Shown here: piece by piece, positions 26,701 to 34,295 of the stretch
How positions within the stretch are numbered: position 1 is the first letter of the stretch
Layout: every line of letters starts with the position of its first letter
From: UMGS755 sp045590535
GTDB lineage: Bacteria; Bacillota; Clostridia; UBA1381; UBA9506
Reading direction: 5' to 3'
Length of the DNA: 60,936 nt
Assembly (NCBI GenBank): GCA_045590535.1
Contig: JAZNRE010000009.1
Coordinates: forward strand, 1 to 60,936
Translations under genes and position numbers: made by a program
The notes under the pieces: model-generated
What the model saw: the letters and a program-made list of their open reading frames with translations, nothing else
The model's database searches: none
Told to the model about the DNA's origin: nothing

Positions 26701-27374
26701 ACGCAAAGACCTACTTAATCCCCTACGGTTCACGCATTAAGGTGGCCGATGGCGATGTTGTTGCCAAAGGTGATGAACTCACAGAAGGTAGCATCAATCC
26801 CCACGACATTCTGCGCATTAAAGATGTTACTGCTGTACAGCAATACCTCATTCAGGAAGTACAGCGTGTATACCGTCTGCAGGGTGTTGATATCAATGAC
26901 CGTCACATTGAGGTTATTGTTCGCCAGATGCTCCGCCGTGTTCGCATTGAAGAATCCGGTGACACAAACTTCTTAGCCGGCTCGCTGGTTGATATTAACG
27001 AATTTGAAGCGGCTAACGAAGAAATGGAAGCAAAAGGTTTGGCTCCGGCAACCTGCACCCGCATTATTTTGGGTATCACCAAGGCTTCGCTGACCACTGA
27101 TTCCTTCCTGTCTGCTGCTTCCTTCCAGGAAACAACAAGAGTCCTGACAGAGGCTGCTACCAAGGGTAAAATTGACCCGCTGGTTGGTCTTAAAGAAAAT
27201 GTTATTATCGGTAAGCTTGTTCCTGCCGGTACCGGTATGCCCAAGTATCAGAACACTGATTTTGAGCAAGCTGTTTCTCCTGAAGCAGAAGATGTTTATA
27301 GCTCTTTCGTTTTAGATAACAGTGATTACATTGGTTCCAATGTGGTTCCTGAACAGGAAGTTTCTGCCGAATAA
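23763..27374 (+). CDS. rpoC: DNA-directed RNA polymerase subunit beta prime
   Basis: Up to 1203 aa. The N-terminal zinc site is CHCGKYKRIRHKGIVCDRCG, the active-site Mg motif is NADFDGDQM and the second zinc cluster is CKAKVGICAKCYG. Three starts are possible: ATG 23763, ATG 23769 and TTG 23778. GGAGATGA (23765-23772) is placed correctly only for TTG 23778, which would give MSENSFEAIKIGLASPE, the usual family N-terminus. I list the outer limit. The gene is co-transcribed with rpoB; the next unit has its own promoter. Confidence 0.98.
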   Translation: MEMNRLSENSFEAIKIGLASPEMIREWSRGEVKKPETINYRTLKAERDGLFCERIFGPQKDWECHCGKYKRIRHKGIVCDRCGVEVTRSRVRRERMGHIELAAPVSHIWYFKGIPTRMGLLLDMTPRMLEKVLYFAAYVVIDPGTRTELQKKQILSEKEYREFSEKYGDRFRAGMGAEAIKELLQEIDLEEMSKELKLDLEGATGQKKVRLLKRLEVVESFRLSGNKPEWMILDVIPVIPPDLRPMVQLDGGRFATSDLNDLYRRVINRNNRLKRLLDLGAPEIIVRNEKRMLQEAVDALIDNGRRGRPVTGPGNRPLKSLSDMLKGKQGRFRQNLLGKRVDYSGRSVIVVGPELKIYQCGLPKEMAIELFKPFVMKKLVNGGLAHNIKSAKRMVERLKPEVWDVLEDVIKEHPVLLNRAPTLHRLGIQAFEPVLVEGRALKLHPLVCTAYNADFDGDQMAVHVPLSPEAQAEARFLMLSANNLLKPQDGRPVTVPTQDMVLGAYYLTIDNPEEIGTGKSFSNPNEAILAYTNGVVGIHAPIKVRMNKEIDGVIHEALIDTTVGRIIFNEAVPQDLGFVDRTIPENLLKLEIDFLTTKKELGKIVDKCIRVHGLTETAEVLDRIKALGYKFSTRGAVTVSVSDMKVPEAKKQYLAEAEEAVEKITKKFKRGLISDEERYNMVIKTWTETNDKVTKALMENLDKFNPIYMMAHSGARGSQNQIRQLAGMRGLMNDTSGKTIEIPIRANFREGLNVLEYFISSHGARKGLADTALRTADSGYLTRRLVDVSQEVIIREEDCGTDKGIEVFDIRDGKELIEGLFDRLNGRFALEPIVHPETGEVIVPANTLITEQLAKKAVDAGVKRAVIRSVLTCKAKVGICAKCYGSNLASGDKVPVGEAVGIIAAQSIGEPGTQLTMRTFHTGGVATADDITQGLPRVEELFEARKPKGLAIIAEIGGKVSIVENKKKREVVITDDKVGDAKTYLIPYGSRIKVADGDVVAKGDELTEGSINPHDILRIKDVTAVQQYLIQEVQRVYRLQGVDINDRHIEVIVRQMLRRVRIEESGDTNFLAGSLVDINEFEAANEEMEAKGLAPATCTRIILGITKASLTTDSFLSAASFQETTRVLTEAATKGKIDPLVGLKENVIIGKLVPAGTGMPKYQNTDFEQAVSPEAEDVYSSFVLDNSDYIGSNVVPEQEVSAE

Positions 27375-27391
27375 TCGAAGCAAAATAGCTA

Positions 27392-27420
27392 TTGACATGC
27401 AGGACATAGTATGGTAAAAT
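27392..27420 (+). promoter_or_regulatory. Promoter of the L7Ae-rpsL-rpsG-fusA operon
   Basis: Perfect -35 TTGACA (27392-27397), 17 bp, -10 TAAAAT (27415-27420), just after rpoC. Confidence 0.78.
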
Positions 27421-27431
27421 AATAAGGTATG

Positions 27432-27513
27432 CACAAGCGTAAGGGGTGAAAAGCCCCTTATGCTTGTGTCCGCAGTTTTTCTGCGTATACTACGATGCAG
27501 CCCTTTTGCTGCA
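27432..27513 (+). promoter_or_regulatory. Structured leader: three hairpins in tandem
   Basis: Hairpin 1 (27432-27468): a 15-bp stem of CACAAGC, one G-U, TAAGGGG with a TGAAAAG loop. Hairpin 2 (27471-27485): CGCAG/CTGCG with a TTTTT loop. Hairpin 3 (27496-27513): TGCAGC/GCTGCA. The first could be an attenuator, though the T-run after it is weak. A role in autogenous control of the operon is inference. Confidence 0.5.
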
Positions 27514-27540
27514 CCATGAAAACTTGGAGTGAAAATCATT

Positions 27541-27783
27541 ATGGACGGCGACCTTAAAAGCCAACCAATTCTTATCGGAGTCAGACAGTGCTCCGAAGCA
27601 GTAGCTGCCGGAAAAGTGGCTTCTGCCTATGTTGCACAGGATGCGGATGCCCCGGTTCGTGAGCCTTTTGAAGCCCTCTGCCGGGAAAACCAAGTGCCTG
27701 TTACTTATTTTGATACAAAGCAACAATTGGGACGCGCCTGCGGCATTGATGTGGGTGCGGCTTGTGCCGTTGTTTTGATATAA
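27541..27783 (+). CDS. Ribosomal L7Ae/L30e-like K-turn RNA-binding protein (YbxF type)
   Basis: 80 aa with the L7Ae fold signature: LIGVRQCSEAVAAGKVASAYVAQDAD at the N-terminus and LGRACGIDVGAACAVV at the C-terminus, the loop that contacts kink-turn RNA. Homologues at this exact place, between rpoC and rpsL, are common in Firmicutes. GGAG lies 11 bp before ATG 27541; a GTG at 27529 overlaps it. The role on the ribosome or on K-turn riboswitches is inferred from the family. Confidence 0.9.
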   Translation: MDGDLKSQPILIGVRQCSEAVAAGKVASAYVAQDADAPVREPFEALCRENQVPVTYFDTKQQLGRACGIDVGAACAVVLI

Positions 27784-27814
27784 TTTACTTTGACTGAAAG
27801 GAGGAAATCAGTTC

Positions 27815-28228
27815 ATGCCAACCTTTAACCAGCTTGTGAGAAAAGGTAGAGAAACTTCTGTAAAGAAGTCAACAGCGCCTGCTCTTTTAAAGGGCTTAAA
27901 TACGCTGAAGAAAAAAACTACCGACATCAGTTCGCCCCAAAAGCGTGGTGTTTGCACATCTGTTAAGACCATGACACCGAAAAAGCCTAACTCCGCACTC
28001 CGTAAACTTGCCAGAGTTCGTCTGACAAACGGTATCGAAGTTTCAGCTTACATCCCCGGTATCGGTCATAATCTGCAAGAGCACAGCGTTGTTTTGATTC
28101 GTGGCGGCAGGGTTAAGGATCTTCCTGGTGTGCGTTACCATATCATCCGTGGTTCTTTGGATACCTCTGGTGTTAACGGTCGTATGCAGGGCAGATCAAA
28201 GTATGGCGCAAAGCGGCCTAAAAAATAA
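27815..28228 (+). CDS. rpsL: 30S ribosomal protein S12
   Basis: 137 aa, decoding-centre protein. TMTPKKPNSALRKLARVRL contains the lysine (in KKPNS) that is altered in streptomycin-resistant mutants and is wild type here; the second such site, RVKDLPGVRYH, is also wild type. Sequence is near-identical in pattern to Bacillus S12. GAAAGGAGG precedes the ATG. Followed by a 149-bp structured spacer and rpsG. Confidence 0.98.
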   Translation: MPTFNQLVRKGRETSVKKSTAPALLKGLNTLKKKTTDISSPQKRGVCTSVKTMTPKKPNSALRKLARVRLTNGIEVSAYIPGIGHNLQEHSVVLIRGGRVKDLPGVRYHIIRGSLDTSGVNGRMQGRSKYGAKRPKK

Positions 28229-28249
28229 TAGCGCACAGCTTTGCAGGTA

Positions 28250-28348
28250 AAATCACAACTGTGCTGGTACCAGACCGAAAGAACTGATTTGTTTCTTTTA
28301 TAGATGTACTGTGCACAAACGGCGTTCATCGCCGAGTACCTGTGATTT
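28250..28348 (+). promoter_or_regulatory. Structured S12-S7 spacer
   Basis: AAATCACA (28250-28257) plus GGTAC (28266-28270) can pair with GTACC (28336-28340) plus TGTGATTT (28341-28348). This closes a loop of roughly 100 bases that contains a CGGCG/CGCCG hairpin (28319-28333). The rpsG ribosome-binding site lies just outside. In E. coli, S7 represses its own operon by binding this spacer; similar control here is a guess from position. Confidence 0.45.
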
Positions 28349-28377
28349 CATTCAAATTAATGAAGGAGGGAAGAAAA

Positions 28378-28848
28378 GTGCCAAGAAGAGGTTTTATTGC
28401 AAAAAGAGAGGTTCTGCCTGATCCGCTTTACGCAAGCACTGTTGTTACTCGTCTGATCAACAACATCATGTTAGACGGTAAAAAGGGTGTTGCGCAAAAA
28501 ATCGTTTACGGTGCTTTTGACATTGTCAAAGAAAAAACCGGTAAGGATCCGTTAGAGGCTTTCAAACAAGCTATGGATAACATCATGCCTGTATTGGAAG
28601 TAAAGGCTCGCCGTGTCGGTGGTGCTACCTATCAGGTGCCCATGGAAGTGCGTCCTGACCGTAAGCAGACCTTAGGTCTCAGATGGCTGACACTGTATAG
28701 CCGTCAAAGAAGCGAAAAGACCATGAAAGAGCGTTTGGCTGCCGAAATCATGGATGCTATGAACGGCACCGGTGCTTCTGTTAAGAAGCGCGAAGATACG
28801 CACAAGATGGCTGAAGCTAACAGAGCATTCGCACATTACAGATGGTAA
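28378..28848 (+). CDS. rpsG: 30S ribosomal protein S7
   Basis: 156 aa primary assembly protein of the 30S head. GTG 28378 begins MPRRGFIAKREVLPDP, the family N-terminus, with GGAGGG (28365-28370) upstream; a longer reading from 28342 includes that site and is not credible. GGATYQVPMEV and the C-terminal HKMAEANRAFAHYRW are typical. Between rpsL and fusA in the conserved str operon. Confidence 0.98.
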   Translation: MPRRGFIAKREVLPDPLYASTVVTRLINNIMLDGKKGVAQKIVYGAFDIVKEKTGKDPLEAFKQAMDNIMPVLEVKARRVGGATYQVPMEVRPDRKQTLGLRWLTLYSRQRSEKTMKERLAAEIMDAMNGTGASVKKREDTHKMAEANRAFAHYRW

Positions 28849-28893
28849 TTTGCCATTGATTATTTAATTAACTTTTAAGAAAGGAGGAAAATT

Positions 28894-30975
28894 GTGGCAA
28901 GAGAATTTTCCTTGGAAAAAACAAGAAACATTGGTATTATGGCTCACATTGATGCAGGTAAAACCACTACGACTGAGCGTATTTTGTTCTACACTGGTCG
29001 TATCCATAAAATCGGTGAAACCCATGAAGGTGCTTCACAGATGGACTGGATGGAACAGGAAGCAGAGCGTGGTATCACCATTACCTCTGCTGCTACCACT
29101 GCTCAATGGCAGAACCACAGAATCAATATTATAGATACCCCTGGCCACGTTGACTTTACAGTTGAAGTTGAGCGTTCACTCCGTGTACTCGACGGCAGCG
29201 TAACAGTTTTTTGTGCTAAGGGTGGCGTTGAGCCGCAGTCTGAAACAGTTTGGCGTCAGGCCGATAACTACAAAGTTCCCCGTATGGCTTATGTAAATAA
29301 GATGGACATTATGGGTGCTGACTTTTATAATGTTGTCAGCATGATGAAAAACCGTCTGCATTGTAACGCCGTTCCCATTCAGCTCCCCATTGGTTCAGAA
29401 GACACCTTTAAGGGCTTGATTGACTTAGTCAACATGAAAGCATATGTGTATTATGATGACCTTGGTAAAGATATCCGTGAGGAAGAAATTCCCGAAGATA
29501 TGAAAGACCAGGCTGAAGAATACAGAAACGCCCTCTTAGAGTCTGTTGCTGAAACCAGCGAGGAACTCATGGAAAAATATTTAGAGGGTGAAGAACTCAC
29601 TGAGAAGGAAATTAAAACCGCTATTCGTAAGGCAACCATCGCAAACGAAATGGTTCCCGTTCTGTGCGGTACTTCCTATCGTAATAAGGGTGTTCAGAAG
29701 CTGTTGGATGCTGTTGTAGCATACATGCCCTCCCCCTTAGATGTTCCTGCCATTCGTGGTGTGGACCTAGATGGTGAAGAGGTTGAAAGTCCTTCTTCTG
29801 ACGATGCACCTTTTGCAGCACTTGCATTTAAAATCATGACCGACCCCTTTGTTGGTAAGCTGTGCTTCTTCCGTGTATACTCCGGTACATTATCTGCCGG
29901 TTCACATGTTTTGAACTCCACAAAAGACAACAAAGAGCGTATCGGCCGTATTCTGCAGATGCACGCTAACGACAGAAAGGATATCGACATGGTTTATTCC
30001 GGCGATATCGCTGCTGCCGTTGGTCTTAAAAATACCACAACCGGTGACACTCTGTGTGACCCCGGTCATCCCATCATTCTGGAATCTATGGAATTCCCCG
30101 ACCCGGTTATCCGCGTAGCCATTGAACCCAAGACCAAAGAAGGTCAGGAAAAAATGGGTATTGCACTTTCAAAACTGGCTGAAGAAGATCCCACATTCCA
30201 GACATATACCGATGAAGAAACTGGTCAGACCATCATCGCCGGTATGGGTGAGCTCCATCTTGAAATTATCGTAGACAGATTGCTCCGCGAATTCAAGGTT
30301 GAAGCTAATGTTGGTAAACCTCAGGTTTCTTATAAGGAAACCATTCGCAAACCTGTTGATGTTGAAAATAAATATGCTAGACAGTCCGGTGGTAAAGGTC
30401 AATATGGTCATGTACTCATGAAGGTTGAGCCTTTAGAAGCTGGCAGTGGCTATGAATTTGTCAACAAAATCGTTGGTGGTGCTATTCCTAAAGAATATAT
30501 CCCTGCAGTTGATGCCGGTGTTCAGGGCGCTATGCAGTCCGGTGTATTAGCCGGTTATAATGTAGTTGATGTTCGTGTTACACTGTATGACGGTTCTTAT
30601 CACGAAGTTGACTCCTCTGAAATGGCATTTAAAATTGCCGGATCTATGGCATTTAAAGATGCTTGCCGTAAGGGTGATCCCGTTCTGAAAGAGCCCATCA
30701 TGCAGGTTGATGTTATCGTTCCTGAAGAATACATGGGCGATGTTATGGGTGACTTGAACTCCCGCCGTGGTCAAATCCAGGGTATGGAAGCTCGTCCCGG
30801 TGCACAGGCAATTTCTGCCTTTGTTCCCCTCTCTGAGATGTTTGGTTATGCAACCGACCTGCGTTCTAAAACACAGGGTCGCGGTCAGTACACCATGCAG
30901 CCCAGTCACTACGATGAAGTGCCCAAGAGCATTCAGGAGCAAATCATCTCCAGCCGCGCTAAGAAGGAAGCGTAA
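28894..30975 (+). CDS. fusA: Elongation factor G
   Basis: 693 aa translocase GTPase. G1 AHIDAGKTT (residues 18-25), G2 region RGITITSAATT, G3 DTPGHVDF, G4 NKMD. The five-domain length is normal. GTG start with AAAGGAGG upstream. It ends the str operon; tuf has its own promoter 45 bp later. Confidence 0.98.
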   Translation: MAREFSLEKTRNIGIMAHIDAGKTTTTERILFYTGRIHKIGETHEGASQMDWMEQEAERGITITSAATTAQWQNHRINIIDTPGHVDFTVEVERSLRVLDGSVTVFCAKGGVEPQSETVWRQADNYKVPRMAYVNKMDIMGADFYNVVSMMKNRLHCNAVPIQLPIGSEDTFKGLIDLVNMKAYVYYDDLGKDIREEEIPEDMKDQAEEYRNALLESVAETSEELMEKYLEGEELTEKEIKTAIRKATIANEMVPVLCGTSYRNKGVQKLLDAVVAYMPSPLDVPAIRGVDLDGEEVESPSSDDAPFAALAFKIMTDPFVGKLCFFRVYSGTLSAGSHVLNSTKDNKERIGRILQMHANDRKDIDMVYSGDIAAAVGLKNTTTGDTLCDPGHPIILESMEFPDPVIRVAIEPKTKEGQEKMGIALSKLAEEDPTFQTYTDEETGQTIIAGMGELHLEIIVDRLLREFKVEANVGKPQVSYKETIRKPVDVENKYARQSGGKGQYGHVLMKVEPLEAGSGYEFVNKIVGGAIPKEYIPAVDAGVQGAMQSGVLAGYNVVDVRVTLYDGSYHEVDSSEMAFKIAGSMAFKDACRKGDPVLKEPIMQVDVIVPEEYMGDVMGDLNSRRGQIQGMEARPGAQAISAFVPLSEMFGYATDLRSKTQGRGQYTMQPSHYDEVPKSIQEQIISSRAKKEA

Positions 30976-31019
30976 GCTTGCTGCTTAGGAATTTCTTTGG
31001 GAAAAGTTTTGTAAAACAC

Positions 31020-31048
31020 TTGATTTTTTCTCAAAAAAATTATACAAT
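31020..31048 (+). promoter_or_regulatory. Promoter of tuf
   Basis: -35 TTGATT (31020-31025), 17 bp, -10 TACAAT (31043-31048). Confidence 0.65.
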
Positions 31049-31101
31049 AGTGGTAATGAATTTTAAAAACAATAAATTTTAAAAAATAGGAGGCTAAACT
31101 A

Positions 31102-32307
31102 ATGGCTAAGGCTAAATTTGAAAGAAACAAGACTCACGTTAACATTGGTACCATTGGTCACGTTGACCATGGTAAGACCACTCTGACCGCTGCTATCACC
31201 AAGACTTTGAGCTTGACCGGCGGTGCAGAATTCAAAGCATATGACCAGATCGACGGTGCTCCCGAAGAAAGAGAAAGAGGTATTACCATTTCTACTGCTC
31301 ACGTTGAGTACGAAACCGCAAACCGTCACTACGCTCACGTTGACTGCCCCGGACATGCTGACTATGTTAAGAACATGATCACCGGTGCTGCTCAGATGGA
31401 CGGTGCTATCCTGGTTGTATCCGCTGCTGACGGCCCCATGCCGCAGACCAGAGAACACATCCTGCTCGCTAGACAGGTTGGCGTTCCCTACATCGTAGTA
31501 TACATGAACAAAGCTGACCAGGTTGACGATCCCGAACTGTTAGAGCTGGTTGAAATGGAAATTCGTGAACTCTTAAACGAGTATGAATTCCCCGGCGATG
31601 ACACTCCGATCATCACAGGTTCTGCTCTGCAGGCTCTGGAATCTTCTGCAACTGATCCTTCCGCTGATCCTGCTTATGAATCCATCTTAAAGCTGATGGA
31701 AGCTGTTGACTCTTACATTCCCGATCCCGAAAGAGCAACTGATATGCCTTTCTTAATGCCTGTCGAGGATGTATTCTCCATCACCGGTCGTGGTACTGTT
31801 GCTACCGGTCGTGTTGAAAGAGGTACTTTGAAAGTTAACGACGAAGTTGAACTCGTTGGTCTGGTTGACGAAGTTAGAAAGATCGTTGTTACCGGCGTTG
31901 AAATGTTCAGAAAGCTTCTGGATCAGGCTGAAGCCGGCGATAACATCGGTGCTCTGCTCCGTGGTGTTCAGAAGACCGAAATTGAAAGAGGTCAGGTTCT
32001 GGCTAAGCCCGGTTCCATTCAGTGCCACACTTCCTTCAAAGGTGAAGTTTATGTACTGTCTAAAGATGAAGGTGGTCGTCATACACCGTTCTTCAACAAC
32101 TACAGACCCCAGTTCTATTTCAGAACAACTGACGTTACCGGCGTAATCAAACTGCCCGAAGGCGTTGAAATGTGCATGCCTGGCGATAATGTTACCATGG
32201 AAGTTGAACTGATCACTCCGATCGCTATCGAAGAAGGTCTGCGTTTCGCTATCCGTGAAGGCGGCAGAACCGTTGGTTCCGGCGTTGTTTCCTCAATCAA
32301 CAAATAA
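31102..32307 (+). CDS. tuf: Elongation factor Tu
   Basis: 401 aa. GHVDHGKT (residues 19-26), DCPGHADYVKNMITGAAQMDG and NKAD are the GTPase motifs; the C-terminal barrel ends in GGRTVGSGVVSSI. TAGGAGG precedes the ATG. Codon use is strongly biased, as expected for a very highly expressed gene, with frequent AGA for Arg unlike the CGT-rich fusA next door. A strong terminator follows. Confidence 0.99.
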   Translation: MAKAKFERNKTHVNIGTIGHVDHGKTTLTAAITKTLSLTGGAEFKAYDQIDGAPEERERGITISTAHVEYETANRHYAHVDCPGHADYVKNMITGAAQMDGAILVVSAADGPMPQTREHILLARQVGVPYIVVYMNKADQVDDPELLELVEMEIRELLNEYEFPGDDTPIITGSALQALESSATDPSADPAYESILKLMEAVDSYIPDPERATDMPFLMPVEDVFSITGRGTVATGRVERGTLKVNDEVELVGLVDEVRKIVVTGVEMFRKLLDQAEAGDNIGALLRGVQKTEIERGQVLAKPGSIQCHTSFKGEVYVLSKDEGGRHTPFFNNYRPQFYFRTTDVTGVIKLPEGVEMCMPGDNVTMEVELITPIAIEEGLRFAIREGGRTVGSGVVSSINK

Positions 32308-32320
32308 TAAACGCTTTTAC

Positions 32321-32361
32321 AAAAGCCTATCCATGATATTCATGGATAGGCTTTTTTCTTG
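32321..32361 (+). terminator. Terminator after tuf
   Basis: AAAAGCCTATCCATGA/TCATGGATAGGCTTTT 16-bp stem with a TAT loop, then T6. Confidence 0.9.
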
Positions 32362-32473
32362 TCATAATATGAATGGACGCAGGCTATATGCATGTATTTA
32401 ACAACGCCCATCTCTCCCCTGCCAAAAACAGTAAAATGTTTGCGAATTTTCTTGATAAATTCAAAAAAAACAG

Positions 32474-32502
32474 TTGACAAATCCTCTTTTCTGTAGTAGA
32501 AT
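32474..32502 (+). promoter_or_regulatory. Promoter of tRNA-Met
   Basis: Perfect -35 TTGACA (32474-32479), 17 bp, -10 TAGAAT (32497-32502). Confidence 0.78.
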
Positions 32503-32515
32503 ATATATGTTGCAT

Positions 32516-32592
32516 GGCGGCATGGCTCAGTTGGCTAGAGCAAACGGTTCATACCCGTTAGGTCGGTGGTTCAAGTCCACCTGCCGCTACCA
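32516..32592 (+). tRNA. tRNA-Met(CAT), elongator type
   Basis: Acceptor GGCGGCA/TGCCGCT with a G1-U72 pair, D arm GCTCAGTTGGCTAGAGC, anticodon CAT at 32540-32542 in loop TTCATAC, T arm GTGGTTCAAGTCCAC, discriminator A and encoded CCA (32590-32592). It lacks the C1-A72 mismatch and the three G-C pairs of an initiator tRNA, so it is the elongator. CAT could also be lysidine tRNA-Ile2, but the acceptor and arms fit Met. Confidence 0.94.
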
Positions 32593-32594
32593 TG

Positions 32595-32622
32595 AAAGCC
32601 CGCTTTTTAGCGGGCTTTTTTC
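32595..32622 (+). terminator. Terminator of tRNA-Met
   Basis: AAAGCCCGC/GCGGGCTTT stem, then T-run. Confidence 0.88.
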
Positions 32623-32729
32623 ATACTCAGATTTGTTATATACATCGTTTTCACACACCCGCAATTTGTACGATTAAAAGCTTTTCCAAGTATAGTATCC
32701 AAACCATACCGAAAGGACGGTGCCTAATT

Positions 32730-33428
32730 ATGCCAAAAGACTCAACTCTCACTGTAATCGGTCACATTTATAACGGATTTCATGAAAAGTTTGGCATTCC
32801 CCGTCAAAGTGGCTTGGTGCCCTCTGTTGAATCGATGATTGTCTTTGAAAAGTCTTTTGCTGTTCCAGAGGCCTTTCGCGGTCTAGAGGCCTTTTCACAC
32901 TTGTGGATACTGTGGCAATTTTCAGCCTGCGAGGATGCGAAGTTTCGCCCTACCGTTCGCCCGCCCCGCCTTGGCGGCAATCAGCGCGTAGGGGTTTTTG
33001 CCACCCGTTCTCCCTACCGACCCAATGGCATTGGCCTATCTTCTGTCCAACTGGAACGGATTGAACAAACGGATAACGGCCCTGTTCTCATTGTAAAAGG
33101 GGCTGATTTAATGAACGGCACGCCCATTTTGGACATTAAGCCTTACATCGCCTATACAGACAGCCATCCCGATGCCATCAGCGGTTTTGCCGATGCTTTC
33201 ATCGACTATGCACTCACCGTGGACTGTGCCCCAGCCCTGTTAGATGCCGTTGATCCCATTGCAAGGGAAACCCTTTTAGACCTTTTAAAAAACGATCCAA
33301 GGCCTGCATATCAGGAAGATGACGCACGGGTCTATGTGATGGACTACGACTGTTATACGGTGCATTTTAAGGTTAATCAAGGAGTTTTAACGGTAATTTC
33401 CATTGACACACTACCCCATTCAGAGTAA
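32730..33428 (+). CDS. trmO: tRNA N6-methyltransferase TrmO (TsaA/VirR family)
   Basis: SAM-dependent enzyme that methylates t6A37 to m6t6A in tRNA-Thr of some bacteria. 232 aa with the family core SHLWILWQFS, the SAM/active-site segment FATRSPYRPNGIGLSSVQL, and DIKPYIAYTD. ATG 32730 follows AAAGGA; the longer reading from 32592 starts inside the tRNA CCA end and is spurious. It is notable that tcdA, the other t6A-tailoring enzyme, lies in the same window, though 31 kb away. Confidence 0.9.
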   Translation: MPKDSTLTVIGHIYNGFHEKFGIPRQSGLVPSVESMIVFEKSFAVPEAFRGLEAFSHLWILWQFSACEDAKFRPTVRPPRLGGNQRVGVFATRSPYRPNGIGLSSVQLERIEQTDNGPVLIVKGADLMNGTPILDIKPYIAYTDSHPDAISGFADAFIDYALTVDCAPALLDAVDPIARETLLDLLKNDPRPAYQEDDARVYVMDYDCYTVHFKVNQGVLTVISIDTLPHSE

Positions 33429-33456
33429 CAGATGATAACGCACTATATTTCTTAAC

Positions 33457-33494
33457 AAAAAAGCGGTAAGGCTTAAAGCCTTACCGCTTTTTTA
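33457..33494. terminator. Bidirectional terminator between trmO and dapB
   Basis: AAGCGGTAAGGCTT/AAGCCTTACCGCTT with A6 and T6 flanks; serves both convergent genes. Confidence 0.9.
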
Positions 33495-33510
33495 ATGCAG
33501 CAGAATAAAA

Positions 33511-34269
33511 TCACTCTGCATGAATCAAATTCTTCATGTCATAAAATCCGGCGGGTTGCCCTGCCATAAAAATAGCTGCCTTAACGGCACCGGATGCAAA
33601 AATCTCACGGGATGATGCACTGTGACGAAGCTCAATCACTTCATTGTGACCGGCAAAAATCACCGTGTGGTCGCCCACGATGGTACCACCGCGAACGGCA
33701 TGAATGCCAATCTCGTTCTTCTCTCTTTTCTTGCGCACGCTGTGACGGTCATAAACATAATGACCGGTGTTATCAAGCTCTTCATTGATAGCATCCGCAA
33801 TGGCCAGCGCTGTGCCGCTGGGTGCATCCAGCTTTTGATTGTGATGACGCTCAACAATTTCAATGTCAAAGCTGTCACCCAAAAAAGCAGCCGCTTTTTG
33901 AGCCAATTCACAAAGAAGATTAACGCCTAAAGACATGTTGGCTGAAAAGAAAACGGGAATATGGGCTGATGCCTGCACCAACCGATCCCTTTGTTCTTTT
34001 TTAAGACCCGTTGTTGCCATAACCACAGGCACACAAGCTTTTTCAGCATAATCCATTAAGGCATCAAAATTAGCCGGATTAGAAAAATCAATAATCACAT
34101 CGGGCTTTTCCTGAACGGACGAAAAATCAGTATAAACAGGAAAATCGCCACTCGTTTCGGTGTTAATATCCACTCCGCAAAAAATTCTTGCTTTGTCTGA
34201 TTCAGCAACCATTTGCGTGATTGCCTTGCCCATTCGGCCGTTAGCACCGCTGAGTAAAATATTTATCAT
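33511..34269 (-). CDS. dapB: 4-hydroxy-tetrahydrodipicolinate reductase
   Basis: NAD(P)H reduction of HTPA to tetrahydrodipicolinate in the diaminopimelate/lysine path; in spore-formers the same branch supplies dipicolinate. 252 aa: LLSGANGRMGKAI (nucleotide binding), ATTGLKKEQ, the catalytic ERHHNQKLDAPSGTAL and GIHAVRGGTIVGDH. ATG 34269 with AAAGGACG upstream fits the family start; the longer reading (34362) enters dapA. Last gene of asd-dapA-dapB. Confidence 0.96.
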   Translation of the reverse strand: MINILLSGANGRMGKAITQMVAESDKARIFCGVDINTETSGDFPVYTDFSSVQEKPDVIIDFSNPANFDALMDYAEKACVPVVMATTGLKKEQRDRLVQASAHIPVFFSANMSLGVNLLCELAQKAAAFLGDSFDIEIVERHHNQKLDAPSGTALAIADAINEELDNTGHYVYDRHSVRKKREKNEIGIHAVRGGTIVGDHTVIFAGHNEVIELRHSASSREIFASGAVKAAIFMAGQPAGFYDMKNLIHAE

Positions 34270-34295
34270 AGGTAATCGTCCTTTCTGCCTGTGGA

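Noticed and set aside
32592..32729. Longer trmO starting at ATG 32592
   Set aside because: That ATG uses the last base of the tRNA-Met CCA and reads through its terminator; the family N-terminus begins at 32730.
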